DNA from: Arenicola marina
Taxonomy: Eukaryota; Annelida; Polychaeta; Arenicolidae
Direction: 5' to 3'
Assembly: GCA_964019135.1 (NCBI GenBank)
Contig: OZ025256.1
Coordinates: forward strand, 20,591,911 to 20,655,910
DNA length: 64,000 nucleotides
Position numbers and translations under genes: made by a program. Under the pieces are notes generated by a model. It was not told the DNA's origin, searched no databases, and was given only the letters and a program-made list of their open reading frames with translations. Shown here piece after piece: positions 46,273 to 57,894 of the stretch (position 1 is the stretch's first letter; each line of letters begins with the position of its first letter).

Positions 46273-49060
46273 CGGAGGGGCTTAGGGGACCTCGTTACCC
46301 ATATTTACTGATGGTATATCTTCCGAGCCTGTCGACCCTGAGACGGAGATGGCCTCGTGATCAAAGCGAGCGCATGATGAACTGGAAGACCTTGGGGTGG
46401 CGGGGTGGCTGGGTGAGCCACACAGCTTCCCCCCCCACCGCCCCCCCCCCCATCCACCCCGCCCCCCCTCCCGCGGCATCCCCCCCCCTGGCCCTCCGCC
46501 CACCAACCCGATACATAATCACGTACCAATGGTAAATATTCACAGTGGTATTTCTGTGGCCCTTTTTCTCGCTCCACTTGACTCGACTGTCAAGTAACTC
46601 ATCAAACTCGCCCACTTCTTTTAAGCAAATAACCCACAAAGCCATAGCCAAATTTGTTCCCATGCGTTGACAAATGTCCTCGTTGTGAAGATAAATTAGG
46701 CAGTAAAACATGCTTACTTTTGTTTGCTTTTATATTTATTTTTTCGGGCAACGTTACCCTGGCGGGTAATTATAATTATAAGCTTAATTATTCATGCGTT
46801 CTGTTCAACATGCATTGAGGAACGCATTCTGCCTCAACAGATTGCTAGCAATACAAGAATAAAAATGTAAGTACCAACATATTCTTTCGCTTGAATTGAA
46901 AATCAACTTAAGAGGAGGAGAGGGGTGACAGTGGGTGGGGATTGGGGGGGGGGGCGACCACCGGCTTGTTCACCCGGACTTGTCTGGTTGCTTAATGCCC
47001 TCAGTGTTGTCAGGCTCTGCCAGGCCTGTGTCAACGGCTAAGTTCGTGCAGGATATGCAGCGTCAATGCATTTCAACGAAGAGTGGTGGAGGTCCCCACC
47101 CCCAAGACGTGGCTCGCGCTGTACCTTCATACCGCTGCACGTTTCAGTTATAGGTTAAACCATAATCAGAATAGTTTAATGGCCATTTGTTTTTGCCGTT
47201 ATTCGTGTATTTGTCCTTCGACCAACATCATGGCCCTACCAACCCGGAGACCAGTCACACCTATCTGGACATAGAGATCCCCCTCTGCGGTGCACTTTAT
47301 TTAAGGCATGGATCCCCCCCCCCCCCTCTCCCAATGCCCTAGCGCCTTTGCTTTCTGCTGGTGTGGATTCATCTCTATTTCGTAGACTGACCCCCACCCT
47401 CAGTCTCGTCGGCACTATGTTGTAGAACTCACCCCATCGAATTGGGCCCCAGCACCTGCCCCCTGCCCGCCCCCCCCCCCCCGCCCTTACGCCACCCGTC
47501 AACTGAAAGCTTATCCCACCCACATAATTGGTTGGGTTTTTACACTGTTTGTCTAGACGCGCTCCTGTACCCCCGCCCCCCATTCCCCCAACACCCACCC
47601 GTCATGTGTAGCTACCACAAGCTCTCCGCATCATTCGCACTCAAGCACTCCTGCTTCAAAACTGCTATATTGATACACTTGATTCTCCTTCGACCATGAG
47701 GGTTAATCCTTAGACCGCGACCACCGGCGGTGCACCTAAATGGTTTATGTTTTCCATTTGCCAGGATAATAGCCAAATCAATGGCTCGTCCTTCTCGCTT
47801 AAGCCCATAATCGTCTTCTAATTAAGCGAGATTACGCGGAATATCGATCACAGTGTTTGTGACACCGATCTACTACGATACGATATTCTCTTCCGGTAAC
47901 CCCCCCCCCCCCCCTATGCCACAATTGTCTCGTGTCGTGTCGTGTACGCCCACACCTTCCTCCTTCACCCACACCACCCCTGCCTCGCCCATCGCCCATC
48001 TTCTTACTCGCTGGCTCCGTCGCCATCCTGCATGGCGCCAGCCATGTTTGCCTTCCCACTGCTACAGCGGAAACATTGATTCAACGGTGAAGGTCATGCC
48101 CATATATAGAGGTCAAGCGCGGGGTCTGATCGACTGGGCGCCGAAAGCAATTGATTTAAATCCGTAACGGTTGCTCGCCTGATCGCCCGCCGGAAGCTCG
48201 CCGGTCAGTCAGCCTTGTGCAGGCGGCCACTGAAACAGCGCGGGGACAGCCAGAGCCGATCTCTGCCGGGAGAGTTTGCAGTTTCAAAGCCGCCTGATCT
48301 TCCCTCCCCATCCCCATCCTTAGCTCCCGCCCCCTCCCCATCGCTGCCCGTTCCTCTTCCCTCCACCCCTACCTAGCTGCCTCCTCTCTCCCCTTTTTTC
48401 AGTACAATATGCTGAAGTTAAGAGAAGTCAGGTTGATAGATTGATCTGCGAGATGTAATCTGATGATATCCCTGTATTATCCATGGAATGTGATTTGCTG
48501 CACGCGTTACATTTTAAATGCATTGTGGCCGATGGACCTTTCCATGGCAATGAGGGATTCAACATTTTAAAGTGGGTGCCAGATGAGCTATCCGACGAAG
48601 AGGAAGATTGCTTGGTGTTACTAGGGTCATTTAAACCTGAGTAAATCATATGGCGACATGGGCTGGGTTACAGTAGAGAGGCGCCCCGTCTCCGTCGGGC
48701 TTTGCGCAGAGAGCCGTGGGATCTTTATCCTACGCATACCCATATGCTTCTGCGAAGGTAGGGTTCCTTCCTTTTCTACTAGGCCACGGTGTGATCCCCG
48801 CTTTGGATTGGACGAACTCTAATTGGGAAAGCTTAATGTAAAGGCTACTCACCAATAACGCGGAGACCCATAACAAAAAAAGGCGGCCGGTGAGAGGGGG
48901 GGTGGGGGGGGGGGAGGCGGGGCGGGGCAAGGTGGGGACCTCCATCGCCCAGATTCAACCAAATCGCTGCCCAGGCAACTAATAACACGCTTGGGGAGAC
49001 CATTTCGCCTTTCGGTATCGATGGTTTGGGCAGAGGTTTGACTGACTATCCCGAGGCTCG
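46273..49060. other. Unassigned sequence with C/G tracts
   Basis: C runs at about 46,431-46,490, 47,310-47,327, 47,468-47,485 and 47,899-47,914, and a G run at about 48,897-48,915. The word GGGGTGGCGGGGTGGCTGGGTGAG at about 46,393-46,417 resembles part of the 47-bp unit. A 53-codon plus-strand frame at 48,483-48,644 is discussed as a finding. No gene is called. Confidence 0.45.
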
Positions 49061-49287
49061 GTTAGGCACGTTAGGCTTACTGGGACGTGGGTTAGCCTTA
49101 CTGGGACGTGGGTTAGCCTTACTGGGACGTGGGTTAGCCTTACTGGGACGTGGTTAGCCTTACTGGGACGTGGGTTAGCCTTACTGGGCGTGGGTTAGCC
49201 TTACTGGGACGTGGGTTAGCCTTACTGAGACGTGCGTTAGCCTTACTGGGACGTGGGTTAGCCTTACTGGGACGTGGGTTAGCCTCG
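49061..49287 (+). repeat. 21-bp minisatellite, about 10 copies
   Basis: Tandem copies of GTTAGCCTTACTGGGACGTG plus one base, with variants CGTGGTTAGCC (one base short), TGGGCGTGG and TGAGACGTGCG. Because 21 is a multiple of 3, it yields a heptapeptide-repeat open frame (49,150-49,353 plus) that is not evidence of a gene. Confidence 0.95.
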
Positions 49288-51494
49288 CTCATCGATACAT
49301 CCCGCACAAAATCAATTTGGTTATATCGTTATTTTATAAAGAACGCAATGTAAAAGTTCGCAATTCCCATTTGGACAGGTGGCAATCTACATGGACATAC
49401 ATTTGTCTGTTATTATTATTGCACTATGCTCTGTGCATCTGATAGAAATGCGTCATTGCCAATTAATTGGCTATTGATTGTGATCACAGTACAACAATGG
49501 AAGGTTGTTTGTTTACAGTGTATAGATAGTGTGTGTGGCGAACAGGGTTAAACCCGTAATAACGTAAGTTTTAAATAGTCGATGTGTATACGGGTCGTAG
49601 ATACGTTTCGTTGCTTGCCTCCAGGATTAACACAAACTATATCATCAAAGCTGTTATTCAGTCCTTGTGCAAAGTCACAGTGCGTAAAACAAATGCAACG
49701 TATTTTTTCGTTTTGAACTTTTTGCTTAGAATTGTGATGTTTCCGCTTCTACCCATTAAGGGTGAGCTTTGTGTTTTCATATCTCTGGTGATATATGTGG
49801 CATGTTCTATGGGCCGCAGTTTACAGTCGTAGATTTATAACAAATTATTATCTGTACTGTGCGCAATTAATCAGCATGCCTTATTTGTTGCTGATGTGTG
49901 CTGTTCTGTGAAGTTTTGCAAACCATTTCAGCGTGACAAATTTCTTCGGCTTTGTTTTTCGGCTTGAATACAGAAGAGATATTTTTGTCGTTTGCTGCAC
50001 TCACCTTGAACTTTCCGTGTAGAATACCATCCGGAAGGCAGTGTATGACGTAACAATGACAGAGATCCGCACGATGAATGTCAAGGCTGCCCAGGCAGCT
50101 ATCACATGACATCTCCAATGATCTCTGAACCACGCTCCATTGTCTTCACCATAAGCAAGCCCCGCGACGTTAAACAGTGGTAAACAGTCACCATTTGTAA
50201 TATAAAAATCATTATCCGATCATATCAGTGCCGATATTGTCCCCAACGACAAACTACCCCTGGCAACCACGTATATATTTGTCAATGAATGAATGAATCC
50301 GACAAAAGAGTCACAACAGAGGCAATGGAAAGTCACGTTCGTAATATTCAATGACAAAATGACGATTATACCCTGGTTAACCGAGTCAGTGGTATGAGTG
50401 GCCTGAATGTGTAGATTGAACGGTGTGTACACGCTTCAAGCTGGCATGGATCGAAGGCTCTCTTTTTTGACTAACGTCAGAATTCCTTTGTGCCACCTCC
50501 TCCTCCCCCTCAGTGGGCGTGCACTCCACTGGGCGACATATGGCGCGGCTGGCGAAACAACTGCTGAAAATCAATAAAAATGCATTCACGGTTTGCAGAT
50601 AACGATGAATAAACGCATTACGATGTACGCCACGGTTTCCGGTGAGTGGCCTGCCTCTGCTGACCGGTGATTCCTGGAGTGATAGCGGGATTACTGGAGA
50701 CGATGATCCGGATATCAGAGCTTCTATACCAAGAAACCCAAAGGATAATACCCACGGCAAATCGCCGTATTGATATTGTATCGATTGTTGCGAGGTCAGT
50801 TCGCATATGGACATGGTATGCGGCAGATGTGATATGGTAAGCATATTCTAGGCTATCTTGATTTGCATTGTTGGCCAAATCTAACTGTAGTGCAACGCAT
50901 ATATTATGGGGCTTGATCTGTATTTAACTAGGGCTAACCTGCCATTATAATACATTTACAACAAAATCTAAGCTACAAACCACATATGCTGTTGTCGATC
51001 TAGAAAGCGATGGAATAACCTGATGTAAGGTAAGCAATAGACGGTGAATTAGTAGAGGTTTATATTTGGTGTCATGGGTGTCTAGAACGCTAGCCAATAT
51101 TTATATGGCCGACGGGCGAAGTACTTCACTGCTCGTAGTCAGATTAATTCCGGCATAGTAAGCGTAGCGGTAGGCATATAGCTTGGAAATGTAACACCAA
51201 CTGGAATATGATAAAATCCTAGTAAAACGCCAGACAATGGAATCCGACCAAACTGCGATGTAAGGACTCTTTTGATTGGTTCAACTGTTGCGTAGCCGAA
51301 CAGTATCGGGTTGTATGAGTTATAATCCTAATGATACTGACCGACGTGAGCGTAAAAGGCGTCGACATTTTGTTATTGTTACAATCCCTCACTTTAACCT
51401 AACCTATCGTAAGATTCAGACAAGCATATTTCTAGATTAATATCACGCTGTCCACAATAAGTAGCGCGTTCGGCTATTATTGTTGAGTGTTCTT
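49288..51494. other. Unassigned sequence
   Basis: A 152-codon minus-strand frame (50,386-50,844) overlaps an 86-codon one in another frame. Neither shows a known domain. A hydrophobic open stretch ending at a consensus donor on the minus strand near 50,004 is discussed as a finding. Confidence 0.4.
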
Positions 51495-51725
51495 TGGTAG
51501 GTCAACCCGAGCGGTCAGTGCATGGTTCGAACCACACCTGTGCTATATCTGTGCATGATCTATATACAATGGTTTGCATTTTCCGCAACGAGTATGAGTT
51601 TACTTCCGGAAAACATGGCTCCTGCCTGTGTTGACCTTTCCCATTGTCGCGATATGACCTACAGGGGCGTTTCACTGAACCCAACCAACAGCCATTCAAA
51701 AACACCCACCACATGTATATATTCG
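51495..51725 (+). repeat. tRNA-like SINE, family 2, copy 2
   Basis: The head GGTAGGTCAACCC with B box GGTTCGAACC at about 51,523 is followed by a TGTGC...TGCATGAT segment and a body containing ATTGTCGCGATATGACCTAC, ending near CCAACCAAC. The order and spacing match the reverse complement of 7,600-7,850. It lies just upstream of the proposed start exon on the same strand. Confidence 0.7.
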
Positions 51726-51827
51726 TAGGCGTAACATTACTATATTCGACACGTTTTTTAGCCATTCTATATCAGCCTAATATGTCCGATATATGTCTTT
51801 TGTTAATTGCGAATGTGTTATTTTCAG

Positions 51828-52025
51828 ATGTCGGGGTCCCTCGAGTTAGAAGACGCGCCATCTGGATCAGCCTAGAAAGATCAGTCTACCACCCACAGAG
51901 AGGGAGGGAAACGTCCGGCTTGTGACTCCCCTGGCGGTCTACAGAACACACTAACCACCATGTTTCGCAGTCTCATGGACTGGGCCTCTGAGGTCCTCTC
52001 AGAGTGTCACAGGCGGCCCGCACAG
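51828..52025 (+). CDS. Proposed start exon of the single-pass membrane protein gene; coding part 51,960-52,025
   Basis: Acceptor TGTTATTTTCAG ends at 51,827 and donor CAG-GTAAGC follows 52,025. Within the 198-nt exon an ATG at 51,960 in good context (CTAACCACCATG) opens 22 codons, MFRSLMDWASEVLSECHRRP then AQ. An in-frame TAG (51,873-51,875) precedes it. The exon ends in phase 0, and the terminal exon at 59,088 opens in phase 0. The acceptor implies at least one further untranslated exon upstream. The link to 59,088 is inference: it spans 7 kb and an intermediate phase-0 exon could exist. An earlier ATG at the very exon start gives only a 15-codon upstream frame. Confidence 0.45.
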
Positions 52026-52245
52026 GTAAGCCACTGACTAATGTCAGACGCATTTGTTTTTGATTTGGTAACTTTAGATGATGCAGCATAGCATGGGTGA
52101 GCCTTGTTCATAGCATTAACATAGCTCTGTCCCAAGCGCAGTAAAAGATTGCCACTGATCCTCACCAAGCAGAGCGCACCCCACAGGCTACCCCTGGCCT
52201 CACAAGGGGTGCTCGTGGCCTCCAAATGGGTCACACAGAGGTACA
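52026..52245 (+). other. Proposed intron start, unassigned
   Basis: Nothing recognised between the proposed donor and the 21-bp minisatellite. Confidence 0.4.
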
Positions 52246-52558
52246 CGGTTATGGTTACATATGGATACACATGGTTAATGTGAGATACACATGGTTACAT
52301 GTGAGATACACATGGTTACATGTGAGATACACATGGTTACATATGGGATACACATGGTTACATGTGAGATACACATGGTTACATGTGAGGTACACATGGT
52401 AACATGTGAGATGCACATGGCTACGCATGAGATACACATGGTTACATGTGAGATATACATGGTTACATGTGAGATACACATGGTTACATGTGAGATACAC
52501 ATGGTTACATGTGAGATAGAGGTGGTCACGCACGGTCACACAGGAAATACACTCGGTT
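52246..52558 (+). repeat. 21-bp minisatellite, about 13 copies
   Basis: Copies of GGTTACATGTGAGATACACA plus one base, with degenerate ends after about 52,516. The 21-bp period keeps both strands open, giving heptad products on each strand. These mirror-image open frames are artefacts of the period. Confidence 0.95.
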
Positions 52559-53450
52559 ATAGGATGATTCCACGGACTTCCATTGCTCGGAGTAACAGTC
52601 GTAATGTCTCAACATTCATGACGACCCCTGGAGGTTTTACTATTCTACTACAGTGGTGGGTGTATGTCGCCCGTACATTACATGGTATATGGAACGTGAG
52701 AGAACAGAGAGGACTCAGATCACTGTTGGCTGTTTCAAATGGGCAATGGGAGAGAAAACGTAGGTTTCCGCTTCGAAGAAAAAGAAAAGAGAAAGGGCAA
52801 CACCCGATTATGTGTGCGGCACATATATATGTCCATACTTACCTATATGTAACCCCCGCCCTGCACCCATATTTTGCATACTCCTGCGCCCCCTCCCCCT
52901 CACGTGGCCGTTAGCGTTACCCCTCCCCACCCCCCCCCACCCCCGCCCCACTCGCCCCGCTTCAAATTTCTGGATCCGCCCTAGCCCCCTGCTGGGCCCC
53001 AATGCTGGCTCACGGCCCACAATGCTTTACACAAAGTGAAACGAATTGTTGACATCTTCATGTTGCTACTTTGCCCACATCAAGGCTAAATCGGGCCACG
53101 AATCCTCTATGGTATATGACAAAAGGCTGGATATGACCTGCCCCAAACTACACGGTGGAGGTACCAAGTCGTACCCATCAGGAGCAGCACTGACCTCCGT
53201 TGATCATAGTCGGTACTACATCCATCAGCACACACGGCAGCTTATACATGGGGCCGCGGTGTGCGGACGGACACAGTGCTGATTGTCATCAACAGAGGGG
53301 AGCGCTCGTAGCATCCACGACCTGTTGATCTGCAGATTGGCCCTCTTATCCCTCCAGCTCAGCGAGCTGTGGAGTCAGCAATCCCCAGCAGAACATCAGG
53401 GCTTAGTTGGCAACTGGTACAGAATCTAGACATGGCCATTGTTTGACCCG
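52559..53450. other. Unassigned sequence with a C-rich stretch
   Basis: C-rich at about 52,890-52,960. Short open frames on both strands carry no recognised domain. Confidence 0.4.
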
Positions 53451-53451
53451 T

Positions 53452-53640
53452 AGGGCTGGTGCTGGTGGCTGGGGATGGCTGGTGCTGGTGGCTGGCTGGT
53501 GGTGGCTGGTGATGGTGGCTGGTGATGGCTGGTGCTGGTGGCTGGGGATGGTGGCAGGTGGTGATAGTGGCTGGTGGTGGCTGGTGGTGTCTGGTGGCTG
53601 GTGATGGCTGGTGATGGCTGGTGGCTGGTGGCTAGTGAGA
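53452..53640 (+). repeat. GGCTGGTG simple-sequence minisatellite
   Basis: Irregular repetition of GGCTGGTGGTGGCTGGTGAT-type words. It explains the opposing low-complexity open frames at 53,403-53,837 (minus) and 53,407-53,604 (plus). Confidence 0.9.
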
Positions 53641-53835
53641 GGGAGAGACACCTGTTGCCTCAGAGCGTGTTCCCGACTATCTTGTATGGTGTGTGCGATC
53701 GATGGAGGAACTCCATTTGAACTCGGATCAATCTTAGACCCTGAGGTCTCGCTCAAGACTGACTCGCAGCGAACACGGGGTAAATGGCGACACGCGATGT
53801 AAAAGGCATATGTAAAAAATAGACCCCTACATTCC

Positions 53836-54076
53836 AATTGGTTGGTTATTCAGGACGCTATAACCACTTTTGATCATATCGCGTCAATGGGAGAAGGAAA
53901 TAGTGGAGCTAGGTCCCCAGGGGTAACCCCCTACTCTTTGCAAAGAAAGACATAGGATCTTTATCCTTCGACCACACAGACATGGCCACAGCGGGGCCCG
54001 ATCCACGTGCCGTTAGGCTCACAGGTGGCCAGAGCACTCAATGCGACTGCTCTAGCCCAGTGAGCTATCGCCCCCC
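53836..54076 (-). repeat. tRNA-derived SINE, family 1, copy 3
   Basis: Reverse-oriented, with the same body as the copies at 342 and 3,096, a shortened B-box region, and a TTGG tail at the left end. A 12-bp direct repeat with one mismatch (CCCCTACATTCC at 53,824 and CCCCTAAATTCC at 54,077) flanks it, so it looks older than copy 1. Confidence 0.85.
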
Positions 54077-54088
54077 CCCCTAAATTCC

Positions 54089-55300
54089 GACACCGAGGAT
54101 CCCAAAAAGCGATATCGACACAGGTTTTTGAAAAAAAACGACACTGCCTATGTCGGGATGAATCGGGATTCGACACTGAGAATTTAGGAAAGCCGACACT
54201 GGACACTGGACCCCACTGTCCAGACCCCTATAACAGGACAGTTCCAGTGCGACATTAACTAGCGCAGATATATATCCAGTTTACCGCTGAACTGGATACA
54301 ATGTGCACATATTTATATGGACTGAACCGGACCAAGGAGGCCTTGGAGTAAGGATTACAAGGATGCCGATTATTATTTTTTACATCCCCGCCCTCCTCTC
54401 TCTCCTCTGCTCTCCTTCACACCTGAAACAAACATCTGTTGATCTTTGACATAGTTTATTTCCAAGTTGACGGCCAGTGGTTCGGTGGTTAGCGTAGCGT
54501 AACGTTGGAAATCGACGGAATATTGTTTGCGTCTTAATAGCGCCGGTGTGGGGGGAGGGGGAGATCAAGGGGGGGGGGGGTGAAAGCAAGTGGAGGAGGG
54601 GGTCTGGGTAAGGGCAAGTGGAAGGCGAGGGGGGGGGCTGAGGTATTCCCTGTGGGCTGGGACGACATCTGCGCGGTCCCATGACCGTCTGTCAGTCTCC
54701 CCATCCAGCTAGCACCCCCCCCCCCTACCAGCCCGTCCCCCCCGTCCCCGTCCAGCCAAACTTGGCTGTGACATGCTGTGGCTCATGATACACCGTCGTC
54801 AGCCCGCAATGTGTGATCAATAGCCAACTCGGTCAATAAAGGGCGGGGCGGGGGGGGGGGGCCCGGAACGGCGGTTTTAAAATGAAAAGGCTGCCGGCCG
54901 GCTGGCTGGCTGCATTGGCCTGGAGATAGCATCTCTTCTCTGGCTGGGTCGCTGAGAACCCACAACATACAGGTGGAGGATGGGAGCAAAGGGGTTTGTG
55001 GGGGGGGGGGGGGGGGTAGAGTGGGCGGGTTTATCCGAGGGCAGTTTGTTTGGCTGAATAGGGTTATTCGTTGGATGCGGGTATGGTGGTGGATGGATAA
55101 AGGGGCTGAGGGCAGGTTAGGGAGGGGGGGGGGGGGGGGGGTAATGGTTGGCGCTAGGCGCTGGCGTTCAGTTGGAACGCAGCAGCTGTCACGTGACTTA
55201 CGATAAAGCATTTGGCGAACGTGATGTCATTACCAGAAGCAGAGAGACAACGTCCGTTGTTAACTCGCCCACCACGCCGACCCCTCGGCCACACGACGTC
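54089..55300. other. Unassigned sequence with long G and C runs
   Basis: G runs at about 54,569-54,580, 54,849-54,861, 54,999-55,016 and 55,122-55,141, and a C run near 54,715. These are likely sites of length error. A CGACAC-rich stretch lies at about 54,088-54,210. No gene is supported. Confidence 0.5.
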
Positions 55301-55309
55301 ACCAAGGGC

Positions 55310-55605
55310 GTGTGTTAACGGACCTCCTGCGTGTGGTGACAGGAACCCCCCCCCCCCCCTCCCCCACACGGTGTTACCGAGACCCCCCATGGGTGTTAAC
55401 GAGACCCCCCTACGAGTGTTAACAGGACCCTCTTGTGTTAACGTGACCCCCCGCGGTTGTTAACGAGACCCCCTGGGTGTTAACGAGATCCCCCCGGGTG
55501 TTAACGGGACTCCCCCCGGGTGTTAACGGGACCCCCCACGGGTGTTAACGGGACCCCCCACGGGTGTTAACGGGACCCTCCACGGGTCTTAACGGGAACC
55601 CTCCT
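55310..55605 (+). repeat. 22-bp minisatellite with GTTAAC core
   Basis: About 11-12 copies of GGGTGTTAACGGGACCCCCC-like units with variable C-run length. Each contains the palindrome GTTAAC. Confidence 0.85.
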
Positions 55606-56640
55606 CCCTGAACCAATTACCCACCTCCCTCCTTACCTTCATAACTATCAAGCTCCCTCCATACACATTAACCCCCACAATCCCTCCTTACCTACCTAAC
55701 CCTCACCCTCCCTTCTTACCGACCTGACCCCCACCCTCAATCCTTACCCCCTAACCCTCACCCCCCCCCCCCGCCCACTCCCACCTAGATCTCTCCGTTC
55801 CGCTCACCCCACCCAACCCCCCATCCGCCACCCCCCGCACCACACACACAATCACCTTCGAGATGTACCATCGATAATGTTGACCACTTCACCTTCCTTC
55901 ACCCCTTCGCGGACCCCCCCCCCCGCTACGCCATATTCGTTCTCTCCCCCCCCCCTCGGTCCCACTCTCCCTCCCCCCTCCCCCTCTCTCTCTAACCGGC
56001 GCTGTGTTGCTTTGCTTCGTTCTCTTTTCCCCCAACATCAACGGACGCCAACAAAGCCAAGACATCCCATTGAGTTATTTTTTTCGAGACGACCACTCTC
56101 CTGCCTGGAGATGGCGCTCGTTGACTCGTGTCGATTTCAATACGAACACGGTTGAAAGACATTACGACCACGTCCTCCATCGCGTCCTCCCCGTAATGCC
56201 ATATGACGTCACGGGATGAGGGCTGAGAGATGGCAACACCAAGCCCTCCCTGCTGCCATGGCTGCAGAGATAGCTTTGTGAATGTATAACAGGATAACGA
56301 GTGACAGCCCGCATCACGCCTGACGAGCCGTTTAGGACGACGGCATTAAATTCCATCGCATGCCAGCGGCAGCCAGGCTATAAGCCGACAAGGCCAAGGG
56401 TTTATAGAATCAACCAGACCCCTCGCTGCCCTGCCATTATCACATCAGCTGGGCGTTCTATAGAGACCCGGCGACATGTGAACCAAACTATCCGGTCATG
56501 AACTGTGGCTAGTAGCAGCAGCAGGATGCACGCCTCTTTTTGCAGTCTAGTTGTTAAAACATCACCAGTTGGCTGCGTCTCTCGACTCGGAGATTGGTCA
56601 GCGTCTATATATATATATATCGGTGTCGGTAAGTCGGTGG
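55606..56640. other. C-rich low complexity, then unassigned
   Basis: CCCTCCTTACC-type words to about 55,800 and C runs to about 55,985. From 56,000 to 56,640 the composition is ordinary with no recognised gene. Confidence 0.5.
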
Positions 56641-56905
56641 CGGTGCTTGTAATTACTCCGGTAAATCACCCTATGGGGGCTGCGGTGATGGGTGAAAGAT
56701 CAGTTTGATGTTAACACGGTGACTCCTCTATGTTACATATTTGAAGCTGTAAATGCGTAGCGTCGTATTTCGGTTACGGTAATAATGTACCCTTTAACAT
56801 TCTTGCCTGTAATTACCCTGGTAATTACCTGATGAGGGCTGCGGTGATGGGTGAGGAATCAGTTTGATATCATTATGGTGACTCCACTATTTGACATTGT
56901 TGATG
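56641..56905 (+). repeat. Tandem duplication of about 100 bp, offset about 161 bp
   Basis: Two copies, about 56,651-56,740 and 56,812-56,900, share GGGCTGCGGTGATGGGTGA and ATCAGTTTGAT and end with a GGTGACTCC block. Confidence 0.8.
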
Positions 56906-57690
56906 CTTCAAGTGCTGGGTTTGCAGGACTTTGATATTGTGGGTACAAATCAATTGCAGCATGCGCTGAGAAGGCAACACGTAATTGTATGTTTGATCCC
57001 TTGTGTACACACCATATGTATGTATCTGTATTCAATGTCTTCCAATGATAAAGGAAAACTTTATAACCTAGCGGTAGTGGTTAAATGTGCAGCTAAACTG
57101 TAGGAAGAAACGTATTTACGTTAAATCTTTGTAAATTTTTTCTTTGTAAATTTTCGCTGATCCTAAAGCGCGCCATAATCTTCCAGGTTCACTTTAATTT
57201 CTAAACCCTTCACAGTTGTTTTTACAAGGGTCATCTACATATATCTATGTTTTGGTGATTTTTGCATAGACACCAAGGACGTGATATCTTGAGAGACCAG
57301 ATGGGATAATTAGAAACCTCATCTGCAAACACTTCGTTTTAGAAGAATAAAGCAAAGGAAGACGATTCCATATTTCTGAAGATGGATTGTGATTTGGACA
57401 ACAAATGAATGATGCCCTGATCATGAGTTGAACCCCCCCCCCCCTGCTCCCCACCTCTCCCACCCCCCGTCCCCGTTTCCCAGACACCCGAATAGAGCAT
57501 ACTTCTGTGGTTGGGCAGAACTAATCTGCCACAGCCGTATTGTTCTGTTTCTGCAACTGGTTCAAGCAAGAAACCTTGCCTCAGCACCCAAAAGCGGATG
57601 TCTGGATAGCGTAGAGAACGCAACTTAATTACAATGTGTCGGTTTCGTTGAAATTCGTTGTCTGCATCGAAAGGCCACATAGACGATAAA
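56906..57690. other. Unassigned sequence
   Basis: Minus-strand open frames at 57,245-57,680 overlap each other and a plus-strand one around a C run at about 57,433-57,443. None is recognised. Confidence 0.4.
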
Positions 57691-57894
57691 ATAGAGTGGC
57701 GCGGATAGCTTTATACTATACCGATGCTTGATCTATTGTCAATGCAGATGAATGTGCGATTTTTATAAAATATTTTATGTCGGGGTGATATATCATATTT
57801 TATATGATATATACGCTTGGCGTCACATTACCAGCGGCCTGACGTGAGCGAGCTCTGTGCGCATGTCAGACGTCGGTGATCAATAGAATGACGG

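Noticed and set aside
50386-50844. 152-codon minus-strand frame as a gene
   Set aside because: No domain recognised; overlaps another open frame; no start or splice support.
52255-52539. Heptad-repeat proteins on both strands
   Set aside because: Both strands are open because the minisatellite period is 21 bp; there is no other gene signal.
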